Shown: piece by piece, positions 7,254-16,533 of the stretch
Numbering within the stretch: position 1 is the first letter of the stretch
How the letters are laid out: every line of letters begins with the position of its first letter
Assembly: GCA_902779615.1 (NCBI GenBank)
Contig: CACZCM010000019.1
Coordinates: 1-35,602 of the forward strand
Origin: an uncultured Ruminococcus sp.
GTDB taxonomy: Bacteria > Bacillota > Clostridia > Oscillospirales > Acutalibacteraceae
Reading direction: 5' to 3'
Length of the DNA: 35,602 nt
Translations under genes and position numbers: made by a program
Notes under the pieces: generated by a model
Database searches by the model: none
What the model saw: the letters and a program-made list of their open reading frames with translations, nothing else
What the model was told of the DNA's origin: nothing

Positions 7254-9993
7254 ATGTTGTACAAACGAATAACAGCGGTGCTGCTAAGTGCGCTGATCGT
7301 TGGGTCGGCAGTTAGTCTGCCTGCATCGGCGCAGTCTGTGGGAACTGCCGATGCATCATCGGTCGCTTCGTCGCTGATCGGCTCCGCGAAGAGATCGCTG
7401 CCGCTGACGTCGGGCGATAACGGACAGAATGATCCCGCAGCCGCTTCACCGAGCGGCCGAACTCACGAAACCGAAACCACGCGGCTCGTCAGCAGCGGGT
7501 TCTGCAGCGATCAAAACTATGAGGATGCAAAATGGGAGCTGTACGAAAGCGGTACGCTTTATGTGTATGGTACCGGCTGCATTACCAATTGTATAAATGT
7601 TTACGAACCGTTCTGCAGCCTGGTGATCGAAAACGGAATAACAGGTATCAGAAGCGGAGGAGTACGAAAACAGCGATCCCTGCGGGCGAGTGGACAAGAT
7701 CGTAATTAACGACGGCGTGACGAGTATCGGAAATAATATATTCAAAGGGTGTGTGACCGTAAAGAGCGTGGAGATACCCGACAGTGTGACACGTATAGGC
7801 GAAGAAGCATTTGCGCAATGCCATCGCTTAACTAAGCTCAGACTTCCGTCAGGCCTGACAACTCTTTCTGACCGTGCATTTTCAGAGTGCGTTAATCTGA
7901 CCGACATAAACATTCCGGACAGTATAACCACTTTGGGTGATGAAGTGCTTTCATACTGCGGAAGCTTGCTAAATATATCCATTGATGAGAATAGTCAGAA
8001 ATACCTGCTTATTGACGGCGTTCTGTTCAGCAAGGACAAGAATACGATCATATTGTATCCTGCGGGAAAGGAAGACGATTCATACATTATTCCCGACGGA
8101 GTAAAGACGATCAGAAACGCCGCATTTTCCTGCTGCAATCTTTCCGATGTAACTATCCCGGAAGGTGTAACGGCTATTGGCGATTACGCATTTAGCGATT
8201 CATGGAATTTAAAAAGTATACAAATGCCGGAGAGCGTAACAGATATCGGAATATCTGCGTTTGCTTTTAGCGGTTTAAAGAGCATAGTTATCCCTTCGGG
8301 TGTGACGGAACTCAAGAACAATGTGTTTTATTGGTGCGGAGAATTAACAGAGGCGGAACTTCACGATGGGCTTGAATCGATCGGAGATCATGCATTTGAC
8401 GATTGCCGAAAGCTTAAGAGTCTGGATCTTCCCGGTACTGTAACAAGTATAGGAGAATATGCCTTTTACGGTTGTGGAAGCCTTACGAGCATCAATTTGC
8501 CCTCCCGGTTGACAAAACTGGGATCCAATGCATTCAGATGCTGCAGCAAGCTCACAAGCCTTGAACTGCCAAACTGTGTAACTGCGCTCAGATATTATGA
8601 ATTCTATAACTGCACAAGCTTAACGAGCATAACGATCCCGAGCAGCGTAAAATCGATAAACAACAATGCATTTTTTTACACCGCGATAACTAATATATCG
8701 GTTGACGCTGACAATCAGAATTACAGCTCCGAGGACGGCGTTCTTTTCAGCAAGGATAAGACGAAGCTGCTGATCTATCCATACGGAAGAAAGGGCAGCT
8801 ACACTATTCCGTCATACGTAACGTCTATCGCAGAAGAGGCGTTTTACCATAATAAGGGCTTGACCGAGATAACGATCCCATCGAATGTGACAGACATCGG
8901 ACAAAGCGCATTTAGATATTGTTCGGCGCTGACGAACGTTATTATAAATAATGGATTAACAAAGATCAGCTATTCTATGTTTGATAGCTGCACAAACCTT
9001 CAAAGCGTAACGATCCCAAGCAGTGTGACCCAAATCGATCATTCTGCGTTTAACGATTGCAAAAAGCTTGCCACAGTTTATTTTGAAGGTACGCAGGATC
9101 AATGGAATGCGATCAATATCAATTACGGCTGCAATTCGTATTTGACAGGTGCAGAGATTCGCTTTATGCTCGTCAATACATCAAGCGTTGAGTCGGAAAC
9201 GATCGAACTCGGCGATACCATCAATATAACCGGCGCAGCCGAGGGCGGTACGGCTCCTTACAAATACGAATATTTCTTCAAGCAGGCTTCGAAAAGCGAA
9301 TGGTCAAGGAAAAACGTATCCGACACCACGGCTTCAACAACAGTAAAGCCCGGCAGCGCAGTTCCTTATGATATCAAGGTAATAGTAACGGACGCAGAAG
9401 GAAATACCTCGGAGAAGCAGTTCAGGATCACAGTCAAGGCCGGTCTGACCAACACATCTTTGGTATCAAGCTCTGTTACACTCGGCAGCACGATCAACAT
9501 CACAGGCTCGGCAGAGGGCGGCACGGCGCCGTATAAGTATACATACTACTACAAGCAGGCATCGGCAAGCGGCTGGGTCAAGAAGAATGTATCCGACACA
9601 ACCACGTCAACGACGGTGAAGCCGGGCAGCGCAGCAGCGTATAACATTAAAGTAGTAGTTACGGACGCAGCAGGCAAAACAGCGGAGAAGGTGTATACCG
9701 TACAGGTGAACCAAGCCGCAGCGCTCAAGAACACATCTTTGGTATCAAGCTCTGTTACACTTGGCAGCACGATCAACATCACAGGCTCGGCAGAGGGCGG
9801 CACGGCGCCGTATAAGTATACATATTACTACAAGCAGGCATCGGCAAGCGGCTGGGTCAAGAAGAACGTATCCGACACAACCACGTCAACAACGGTGAAG
9901 CCGGGAACGGCAACAACATACAATATTATGGTAATAGTGACCGACAGTACAGGCGAGGTGGATACGAAGACATACGATGTTGTTGTAAAATAA
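7254..9993 (+). pseudogene. Secreted BspA-type LRR protein with three Ig-like modules, split by a frameshift
   Basis: One gene appears to be split over two frames. Frame 1 from ATG 7254 (GGAG at 7243-7246) encodes a signal peptide (MLYKRITAVLLSALIVGSAV..PASAQS) and the usual lead-in WELYESGTLYVYGTG...LVIENGITGI, then runs into 18 unrelated residues and stops at 7709. The next frame picks up an LRR sequence (EEYENSDPCGRVDKIVINDG) and runs to 9993 with about a dozen LRR_5 repeats, two TWN-type islands (DGVLFSKDK), and three ~93-residue Tyr-rich Ig-like modules (about 9170-9990). The shift lies between the frame-2 stop at 7639-7641 and about 7665, near GCGGAGGAG. It could be a real mutation, phase variation or an assembly error. 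No dockerin or cell-wall anchor is visible. Confidence 0.8.
9451..9906 (+). repeat. Near-identical tandem module duplication (279 bp period)
   Basis: 9451-9627 and 9730-9906 differ at only a few positions, mostly silent. They encode Ig-like modules 2 and 3. Module 1 (from about 9172) is clearly related but diverged, so the last duplication is recent. Confidence 0.9.
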
Positions 9994-10023
9994 TGGCATA
10001 AGCGGTATATATTATTTAACTAC

Positions 10024-10057
10024 TCGGGGCTTAGGGCGATTTTGTTCTAAGTCCCGA
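10024..10057. terminator. Possible terminator after the second LRR gene
   Basis: TCGGGGCTTAG (10024-10034) pairs with CTAAGTCCCGA (10047-10057) with one G-U pair. No strong T-run follows, so it may only be a transcript-end hairpin. Confidence 0.45.
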
Positions 10058-10078
10058 TCAATTTCACTGCGATTTGTC

Positions 10079-10358
10079 CATGGTTTTTGAATGAGTTAAA
10101 ATACTGCGAACAAAGCGTCCCCTTTTTCTAAAAGTCCACCGGACATTTTCAAATTTGATTCCGAAAAGGCACTTGCGCACACTTATGAAAAAACGTCATC
10201 AACTTAAGGCTCGATAGAGCATGAAAGGACTTCCTGTAGCGCAGTTCCTCTGAGGGGCGGCAGCGGAGACCTCCGTCCCTGCACCCTGCAAGCCTTTTGA
10301 AAAAGGCTTGAGCGAAAACTTTTATTATTATTCTTTCAAAGAAAGTTGATTTCCGTAC
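10079..10358. mobile_element. Degenerate MITE-like element X1
   Basis: Non-coding. The 8 bp GATTTGTC flanks both sides (10071-10078 and 10359-10366). It contains decayed family 1 pieces: GTCCACCGGAC at about 10134, GGCAGCGGAGACCTC at about 10258, and GCAAGCCTTTTGAAAAAGGC at about 10288. CATCAACTTAAG near 10197 resembles a family 1 end. The right end TTGATTTCCGTAC (10346-10358 region) is identical to that of element X2. Whether GATTTGTC is a target duplication or part of the element is not settled. Confidence 0.5.
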
Positions 10359-10366
10359 GATTTGTC

Positions 10367-10530
10367 CACGGAAATCAATTTTTAAAATCTTGTCATACAA
10401 TTTTATTTTTTTGATACCGAAGGGGCGCGGGGGCGACCGGAAAGCCCCCGCAGGTTGCTTTAAAAATGCAAGTAAAATGTAAGAAAAAAGATTCAATAAT
10501 ATTTCTTTAAAAGAAAGTTGATTTCCGTAC
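10367..10530. mobile_element. MITE-like element X2, adjacent to X1
   Basis: Inverted ends CACGGAAATCAA (10367-10378) and TTGATTTCCGTAC (10518-10530) bound 164 bp, flanked by GATTTGTC at 10359-10366 and 10531-10538. The interior carries the GGGGGC-GACCGGAAA-GCCCCC hairpin module (about 10430-10450), inverted relative to the copy inside 5258-5402. A 29 bp direct repeat (10338-10366 and 10510-10538) marks the end shared by X1 and X2. It stops ten nucleotides before the nusB promoter. Confidence 0.6.
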
Positions 10531-10547
10531 GATTTGTCTTCAATCTC

Positions 10548-10576
10548 TTGCTTTATTTTGTGTTTTGTGGTAAAAT
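10548..10576 (+). promoter_or_regulatory. Putative promoter of the nusB operon
   Basis: TTGCTT (10548-10553), a 17 nt spacer and TAAAAT (10571-10576). Start near 10583 would give a 45 nt leader to nusB. The spacing and position are good. Confidence 0.6.
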
Positions 10577-10627
10577 ATTATGAAGACTTGTCGGCGCTTG
10601 CCGGCAGCGGAAGAAGAGGAGTCTTTT

Positions 10628-11119
10628 ATGGCAGAGAATAAAAAAGCTGATACCAATAAAACCAACCGCCCCGCACGTCCGAGGAAACCCGTCTATACCG
10701 AGGAGAAACGCAGGGCTTATATCGAACAAAGACGCATGTCGAGAGAACAGTGCTTTGCGCTGCTTTTTGAGATGAGCTTTACGCAGGACAATTACAAGGA
10801 CGTTCTGGATAATGCGATCGAGTGCCGGCTTATCGAAACAGACGAATTTACAGATAGGATGATGGAGTATTATTCGGCAAACAACAATGCTGTGGACGAT
10901 AAGATTCGCCCGAATATCAAGGGCTGGACGTTTGAGAGGCTGTCACGAGTCGTTCTCAGTGCGCTGAGGCTTGCGGTGTGTGAGGTCGAGAGCGGCTTAT
11001 CAAAGCCCGGGACGGCTGTCAATGAGGCTGTAGAGCTTACGAAAAAATATGGCGCAGAGCGTGAACATTCGTTTGTGAACGCTGTTCTTTCGGCAATGTA
11101 CCGAGAAAAGAAGCAATGA
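10628..11119 (+). CDS. nusB: Transcription antitermination factor NusB
   Basis: 163 residues. The NusB all-helical domain starts at about residue 36 (SREQCFALLFEMSF) and ends with the conserved AVELTKKYGAEREHSFVNAVLSA-type segment. NusB binds BoxA RNA with NusE/S10 in rRNA antitermination. A basic 35-residue N-terminal extension (KKADTNKTNRPARPRKP) is longer than usual. ATG 10628 has GAGGAG 7 nt upstream; an ATG at 10580 would lie too close to the predicted transcription start. It overlaps the next gene by four nucleotides (ATGA). Confidence 0.93.
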   Translation: MAENKKADTNKTNRPARPRKPVYTEEKRRAYIEQRRMSREQCFALLFEMSFTQDNYKDVLDNAIECRLIETDEFTDRMMEYYSANNNAVDDKIRPNIKGWTFERLSRVVLSALRLAVCEVESGLSKPGTAVNEAVELTKKYGAEREHSFVNAVLSAMYREKKQ

Positions 11120-12066
11120 TGAGCGGAGAGTTGGTGCTGGGCATCGATACCAGCAATTATACAACGTCGGCGGCTCTTTATTCGCCCGATGACAATAAGA
11201 TCATACACCGCCGCCGTCTTCTTCCTGTTGCAAAAGGCGGACGAGGACTAAGGCAGAGCGACGCTGTGTTCCATCATACGGCTGCGCTCCATAAAGTAAT
11301 AGGGGAGCTGTTTGACGAATTGGGCTATGCGCCTAAGATAAGGGCGATCGGAGTGTCCTCACGCCCTCGAAGCGATGACGGTTCATATATGCCTTGCTTT
11401 CTGGTCGGAGTAAATGTTGCCGGATCTCTTTCGTCAGTGGTGAATGTGCCCGTGTATGAGTTTTCTCATCAGGCAGGTCATATCGCCGCAGGGATATACT
11501 CATGCGGTCACGAGGAGCTGTTTGACAAAAAATTCATTGCATTCCATGTGTCCGGCGGAACGACCGAGGCGGTTCTGGCTGCGCCCGATGAAAAAGATGT
11601 GTTCAAATGCGATATAGTCGGAAAAACACTGGATCTTCACGCAGGTCAGGCAGTAGACAGAGTCGGGGTTATGATGGGGCTTGACTTTCCCTGCGGAAAG
11701 GAGCTTGAACGACTTGCGCTGACCTGCAATGAGATCCCTCGGGTCAAGGTGTGCGTCAAGGGCTGCGACTGCTGCTTGTCGGGTATCGAGAATATTTGCA
11801 GGAAAATGGCGGAAAATAATGAAGATAAGCCGCTGATCGCAATGACGTGTCTGACGTTTATCGGTCAGACGCTCGACAAAATGTGCGGAAATATTATAGA
11901 ACAATACGGCAGTATGCCGATCCTGTTTGCAGGAGGCGTCATGTCAAATACGATCATCAGAGAACGGCTCGCTGCGCATTATCCGTGTTTGTTTGCGTCG
12001 GTCGAGCTTTCGAGCGACAATGCGTGCGGAACGGCGATCCTTGCCGCAAGACAGCTGCGCGGCTGA
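11116..12066 (+). CDS. TsaD/Kae1-family (peptidase M22-like) protein
   Basis: 316 residues. This is an ASKHA-fold protein of the TsaD/Kae1 family. Visible are the N-terminal GIDTSNYTTSAAL, the metal-binding HxxxH in EFSHQAGHIAAG, the nucleotide motif HVSGGTTEAVL, and the C-terminal SSDNACGTAIL with the metal-ligand Asp. True TsaD makes t6A37 of tRNA with TsaB, TsaC and TsaE. This sequence differs from canonical TsaD: the usual FSFSGLK segment reads DCCLSGIEN in a cysteine-rich stretch (VCVKGCDCC). It may be a paralogue with another carbamoylation or chaperone role. It sits where Bacillus has folD, with an ATGA overlap to nusB. Confidence 0.75.
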   Translation: MMSGELVLGIDTSNYTTSAALYSPDDNKIIHRRRLLPVAKGGRGLRQSDAVFHHTAALHKVIGELFDELGYAPKIRAIGVSSRPRSDDGSYMPCFLVGVNVAGSLSSVVNVPVYEFSHQAGHIAAGIYSCGHEELFDKKFIAFHVSGGTTEAVLAAPDEKDVFKCDIVGKTLDLHAGQAVDRVGVMMGLDFPCGKELERLALTCNEIPRVKVCVKGCDCCLSGIENICRKMAENNEDKPLIAMTCLTFIGQTLDKMCGNIIEQYGSMPILFAGGVMSNTIIRERLAAHYPCLFASVELSSDNACGTAILAARQLRG

Positions 12067-12136
12067 TGATGTTCGTTAAATACGGTCGTGTTTATGATTA
12101 TGATCGTACGAAATTATAACCGAAGGGAATGGTTGT

Positions 12137-13339
12137 ATGACTGCAGCTGTGCTTACAGTATCGCAGGTAAACAGTTATGTCAAGCTTAGCCTTGACGGAG
12201 ATAAAAATCTGCAAAATATATTTGTAAACGGTGAGATATCAAACTTCAAGGGCAACTATTCCTCGGGGCATTGGTACTTTACGCTTAAAGACAGTAAGAG
12301 CGCGGTAAGCGCAGTGATGTTTTCAAACAGCAACGCTCGTGTACGCTTCAAGCCGCATGACGGAATGAAGGTCATCGTATCGGGGCGAGTTTCGCTGTAT
12401 GAGGTCGCGGGGCAGTATCAGCTGTATGTTGAAAGCATGCAGCCCGACGGAAAGGGTAATATTGCGCTAGCATATGAGCAGCTTCGGGACAAGCTTGCGG
12501 CGCAGGGGCTGTTTGACGCCAAGCACAAGCTTCCTCTGCCTGTGCTGCCAAAGCGGATCGGGGTTGTGACGTCTGCGTCCGGATCGGTGATCGAGGACAT
12601 AAAAAATGTCGTGTCCCGACGCTGCCCGCTTTCGGAGATAATACTCTTTCCTGCGTCGGTTCAGGGTGAGGATTCCGCTCGTCAGCTGACACAGGGAGTG
12701 AAATACTTCAACGAAACACGTTCTGCCGATGTTATCATAATCGGAAGGGGCGGAGGCTCCATGGAGGATCTGTTCTGCTTTAACGACGAGAATTTGATCT
12801 GGGCAATATATGATTCCCATATTCCGATCATTTCTGCGGTGGGGCATGAAACGGATTTTACGCTATGCGATTTTGCCGCGGATCAGCGCGCGCCCACACC
12901 GTCTGCGGCGGCGGAGCTTGCCGTTCCCGATAAAACAGAGCTTATGGCGGTAATCGACGCCATAGAAAACAGAATGAAAAACCGAACGGCCCAGTGCCTT
13001 TACGGAGAATATCAGAACATCGACAGGCTGAAGGATATTATCGGCGCAAAAAATCCCGAGAAGCAGATAATGAACGAGATCCTGCAGCTGAAGCTTGTAT
13101 CGACAAGGATAAGCGCGGCAGTGGAAAACAAACTGACGGCGGAACAGGAGCAGACAAACTCGCTTGCGTCGCAGCTGAATGCCCTCAGTCCTGTCAGGCT
13201 GCTGCAAAAGGGATATTCCGTTACAACAAAACGAGGAAAATGTGTAGTGTCTGCGGGATCGCTTAAAGAAGGCGATAAAGTAAATGTTCGCTTTTCTGAC
13301 GGAAGCGTACAGTGCAGGGTCATTAAGGAGGCATATTAA
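12137..13339 (+). CDS. xseA: Exodeoxyribonuclease VII large subunit XseA
   Basis: 400 residues. An N-terminal OB fold (about 1-100, NGEISNFKGNYSSGHWYFTLKD) precedes the catalytic domain with GVVTSASGSVIEDI, IIIGRGGGSMEDL and VGHETDFTLCDFAADQRAPTPSAAAE, then a coiled-coil that binds XseB. With XseB it degrades single-stranded DNA in both directions. The gene directly abuts xseB, and GGAGG lies in its last codons for xseB translation. Confidence 0.97.
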   Translation: MTAAVLTVSQVNSYVKLSLDGDKNLQNIFVNGEISNFKGNYSSGHWYFTLKDSKSAVSAVMFSNSNARVRFKPHDGMKVIVSGRVSLYEVAGQYQLYVESMQPDGKGNIALAYEQLRDKLAAQGLFDAKHKLPLPVLPKRIGVVTSASGSVIEDIKNVVSRRCPLSEIILFPASVQGEDSARQLTQGVKYFNETRSADVIIIGRGGGSMEDLFCFNDENLIWAIYDSHIPIISAVGHETDFTLCDFAADQRAPTPSAAAELAVPDKTELMAVIDAIENRMKNRTAQCLYGEYQNIDRLKDIIGAKNPEKQIMNEILQLKLVSTRISAAVENKLTAEQEQTNSLASQLNALSPVRLLQKGYSVTTKRGKCVVSAGSLKEGDKVNVRFSDGSVQCRVIKEAY

Positions 13340-13543
13340 ATGGCAGATTTTGAGACATATTCAGACGCAAAAAAACGCTTGGAGCAGATAGCTGCCAAGC
13401 TTGAGGAGAACGACATTACTCTCGAAAAATCCATGGAGCTGTATGAGGAGGGCGCAAAGCTTGTCGCGTTGTGCTACGATAAGCTCAACAACGCAAAGCT
13501 GAAGTTTTCGTCGATCTCGAATCGGGAGGAAAATGATGAATAA
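13340..13543 (+). CDS. xseB: Exodeoxyribonuclease VII small subunit XseB
   Basis: 67 residues, normal for XseB. A helical hairpin with YSDAKKRLEQIAAKLEENDI and ITLEKSMELYEEGAKL is the family signature. Several copies bind the XseA coiled-coil. The start follows the xseA stop with no gap, and the end overlaps ispA. Confidence 0.95.
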   Translation: MADFETYSDAKKRLEQIAAKLEENDITLEKSMELYEEGAKLVALCYDKLNNAKLKFSSISNREENDE

Positions 13544-14408
13544 TGATTATCTGCCGATCATTGAGTCAGCGCTGCGCAGATATCTGCCCGAGGTAGGAAA
13601 ACTCGACGGATCTGCGGCGGAGTCGATGAAATACAGTGTTCTTGCGCCCGGAAAGCGGGTTCGCCCAACCTTGACACTTGCTTTTTGCGATGCGCTTGGA
13701 GGCGATGTGGAGGCTGCACTTCCATATGCGTGTGCGGTTGAGTTTATTCATGCATATTCGCTGATACATGACGATCTGCCGTGTATGGACGACGATTCGC
13801 TGCGAAGAGGACGTCCGTCAAACCACATAGCGTTCGGCGAGGATATTGCGCTTCTTGCGGGCGACGCGCTTCAGGCGCTTGCGTTCGAGGTAATGCTGTC
13901 GGACGAGGCGCTCGGAAAAAGCGGCGTTCTCGGAGCGAAAGCTGCGGGGATCCTTGCTCATGAATGCGGTGTTTACGGCATGGTCGGCGGGCAGGTCATA
14001 GATCTTCAAACCGAGGGAAAAAAGCCGACGCTTGAAGTTATAGGCGAGATGTACAGCAAAAAAACAGGCGGCTTGATCCGCGCAGCGTGCCTGATGGGGG
14101 CAGTGCTTGCAGGAGCTGACGAAGCGGCTTTAAAGAATGTTAGAGTTTATGCCGACAACGTGGGCTTCGTGTTTCAGATAATTGATGATATTCTCGATAT
14201 TGAATCCGACACCGAAACACTTGGTAAGCCCGCCGGCAGCGACGCCGAAAACGAAAAGGTGAACTATGTCACCGCGCTGGGTATCAGCGAGAGCAGGATC
14301 CTTGCGGAGAAAATGACGAATGCGGCCTGTGAAGCTTTAGACAATCTGAACATATCAGACGGATTTTTGAGAGAACTTGCTCAGGAACTGCTGACAAGAG
14401 GAAAATGA
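13536..14408 (+). CDS. ispA: Polyprenyl (farnesyl/geranyl) diphosphate synthase
   Basis: 290 residues. It condenses dimethylallyl or geranyl diphosphate with isopentenyl diphosphate. GKRVRP, the first aspartate motif DDLPCMD (D79, D80, D85) and the second motif DDILDIESD are all present. The two residues between the aspartate pairs (LPCM) match bacterial FPP synthases. ATG 13536 has 6 nt spacing from GGGAGG (13524-13529), better than the ATG at 13533. It overlaps xseB by 8 nt and feeds the same isoprenoid pathway as the dxs gene that follows. Confidence 0.95.
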   Translation: MNNDYLPIIESALRRYLPEVGKLDGSAAESMKYSVLAPGKRVRPTLTLAFCDALGGDVEAALPYACAVEFIHAYSLIHDDLPCMDDDSLRRGRPSNHIAFGEDIALLAGDALQALAFEVMLSDEALGKSGVLGAKAAGILAHECGVYGMVGGQVIDLQTEGKKPTLEVIGEMYSKKTGGLIRAACLMGAVLAGADEAALKNVRVYADNVGFVFQIIDDILDIESDTETLGKPAGSDAENEKVNYVTALGISESRILAEKMTNAACEALDNLNISDGFLRELAQELLTRGK

Positions 14409-14561
14409 TCGCATTGCGCCGGGAAGGCTTTATAGCGGCGAAGTATTACTCATCAAATAATCGAAGAGGATCGGTGGCAGAGGCAGCGGTTATTACATAT
14501 TATATGTAGCATGGTATCGAGAAGCCCAAATGCGGGAGAGAGTACGTTAACGAATAAAGCA

Positions 14562-14606
14562 TGGCGGAATTTGCCTGCGGGGGCCACCCCGCCGTTTGGA
14601 GGAGTT
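14562..14606 (+). repeat. GC-rich hairpin just before the dxs ribosome binding site
   Basis: GCGGGG-GCCA-CCCCGC (14577-14592) is preceded by GGAATTTGCCT and lies 5 nt before GGAGGAG (14598-14604). A related unit, GCAGGC-GCAC-GCCTGC preceded by GGAACTTGCCT, is at 28755-28781. The rest of 14409-14561 shows no gene. Confidence 0.55.
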
Positions 14607-16469
14607 ATGGATAACGATAAACTACAGTACAGGTATCTTGATAAAATAGATTCGCCCGATGATCTGAAAAAACTTTCTGTCGATGAGCTGTATGTGCTGT
14701 GTGAGGAGATCCGTGATATGCTCGTTAGGGTCGTATCTCAGAACGGAGGGCACCTCTCGCCAAACCTCGGTACGGTGGAGCTTACCGTTGCACTTCATTA
14801 TGTTTTTGATCTGCCCCGTGACGACATAGTCTGGGACGTTGGACATCAGTCGTATACTCACAAGATCCTCACCGGACGGCGGGATAAAATGACAACTATC
14901 CGCCGCAAGGGCGGTTTGTCGGGCTTCCCAAAACGCAGTGAGAGTAAATACGATTCGTTCAATGTCGGTCACAGCAGTACGTCTATATCGGCAGCATACG
15001 GCATTGCAAGGGCTAAGCTGCTAAAGGGAGATACGACAAGAACTATTGCGGTCATCGGTGACGGCGCACTGACAGGAGGGCTTGCGTATGAGGGACTCAA
15101 CAACGCAGGGCGAAGCCCGACTAATTTTACCGTCGTTTTGAACGACAATAAAATGTCGATCTCAAAAAACGTAGGTTCAATGGCTAAATATTTGACCGGT
15201 ATAAGGATCCGTCCGGGATATATCAAGACAAAAAAGGCTGTTGAAAAGATCCTGCTGCATACGCCCGTGATCGGAAATCCGATTCGAAAGCTGCTGCTGA
15301 ACTCCAAGTCACGTCTTCGTACATCGGTTTATCGAAATACGATCTTTGAAGACCTCGGGTTCGTTTATTACGGTCCTGTTGACGGTCATGACCTGAGATC
15401 GCTTATTCACGCATTCAACGCATCCAAGAATGTCACCGAGGGAGTTCTGATCCATGTTATCACAACAAAGGGAAAGGGCTACCGTTTCGCCGAGAACGAC
15501 CCGAAGTCGTACCACGGCGTCGGAAAATTCGATATCGATTCGGGCGAGCCGCTTTCCTCTCGCAAGGGTTACTCCGCAAAATTCGGCGAGGCGATGTGCG
15601 GCTTTGCGGGAAAGGACGAGAAGCTTTGCGCAATAACCGCCGCTATGACGTCGGGCACGGGGCTTGGGTCTTTCGCAAGGAAATATCACGAGCGGTTCTT
15701 TGACGTCGGCATAGCCGAGGAACATGCCGTCACGTTTTCATGCGGTCTTGCAGTGCAGGGAATGACGCCCGTGTTTGCGGTGTATTCTACGTTCTTGCAG
15801 AGAAGCTACGATCAGATCATTCATGACGCAGCAGCGCAGAATATCCATATTGTTCTTGCCGTTGACAGAGCGGGAATTGTCGGCGACGACGGAGAAACTC
15901 ACCAAGGTGTGTTTGACGCTGCAATGTTGAATTCGGTTCCGGGGGCAACGGTATATTCGCCTTGTTATTTTGACGAATTGAAGATCGATCTCGACCGCGC
16001 AATATATCACGACAGCGGAGTTGCTGCGGTTCGATATCCGAGAGGCGGCGAGCCGTATCGTCCTGCAGGATTCAAGTCGAGCGGGCTTTACAGCGTCTAT
16101 GGCAGCGGCAAAGATGCTGTTATCGTGACCTACGGCAGACTGTTTGCGTATGCGGCGCAGGCGGCCGCCGTTCTGAAAGAGAAGGGCATCGATATAACCG
16201 TACTCAAGCTTGACCGTATCAGACCGATCCCGGAGGACGCTCTCGAGATCGCGGCAGGTTTTTCGAGGATCTATTTTTTTGAAGAGGGTATCGAGCAGGG
16301 AGGAATAGGGCAGACCTTTTTCTTCAAGCTGCGTGACTGCGGTTTTGACGGCTCGTTTGAACTGTCGGCGATCAAAGATAAATTCGTTGCGCAGGCGTCT
16401 GTTGAGCAGGCTTTGGAGGAGTTGGGACTCGACTGCACCGGCATGGTAAACAAAATAATGTGGAACTGA
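14607..16469 (+). CDS. dxs: 1-deoxy-D-xylulose-5-phosphate synthase
   Basis: 620 residues, full length. It makes DXP from pyruvate and glyceraldehyde 3-phosphate, the first step of the MEP isoprenoid pathway and a source of thiamine precursor. Visible are HLSPNLGTVELTVALH, WDVGHQSYTHK, the thiamine-diphosphate motif GDGALTGG...NDNKMSIS, DVGIAEEHAVTF, and AGIVGDDGETHQGVFD. The start at 14607 is set by GGAGGAG and the family N-terminus. An upstream in-frame extension from 14511 runs through the hairpin repeat and is rejected. Confidence 0.97.
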   Translation: MDNDKLQYRYLDKIDSPDDLKKLSVDELYVLCEEIRDMLVRVVSQNGGHLSPNLGTVELTVALHYVFDLPRDDIVWDVGHQSYTHKILTGRRDKMTTIRRKGGLSGFPKRSESKYDSFNVGHSSTSISAAYGIARAKLLKGDTTRTIAVIGDGALTGGLAYEGLNNAGRSPTNFTVVLNDNKMSISKNVGSMAKYLTGIRIRPGYIKTKKAVEKILLHTPVIGNPIRKLLLNSKSRLRTSVYRNTIFEDLGFVYYGPVDGHDLRSLIHAFNASKNVTEGVLIHVITTKGKGYRFAENDPKSYHGVGKFDIDSGEPLSSRKGYSAKFGEAMCGFAGKDEKLCAITAAMTSGTGLGSFARKYHERFFDVGIAEEHAVTFSCGLAVQGMTPVFAVYSTFLQRSYDQIIHDAAAQNIHIVLAVDRAGIVGDDGETHQGVFDAAMLNSVPGATVYSPCYFDELKIDLDRAIYHDSGVAAVRYPRGGEPYRPAGFKSSGLYSVYGSGKDAVIVTYGRLFAYAAQAAAVLKEKGIDITVLKLDRIRPIPEDALEIAAGFSRIYFFEEGIEQGGIGQTFFFKLRDCGFDGSFELSAIKDKFVAQASVEQALEELGLDCTGMVNKIMWN

Positions 16470-16518
16470 CCGCAGCGCGTACAACTGCAGAGTAGATGTA
16501 CCCGCGCTGCGGCGGGCG
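16470..16518 (+). terminator. Hairpin terminator after dxs
   Basis: CCGCAGCGCGTACA (16470-16483) pairs with TGTACCCGCGCTGCGG (16497-16512), with a two-nucleotide bulge. A GGGTTTTATC tail follows. It begins right after the dxs stop and may separate dxs from tlyA transcription. Confidence 0.6.
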
Positions 16519-16533
16519 GGTTTTATCTTGCGT

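Noticed and set aside
10149..10496. 115-codon open frame on the minus strand
   Set aside because: It crosses two repeat elements and has no homology that I recognise.
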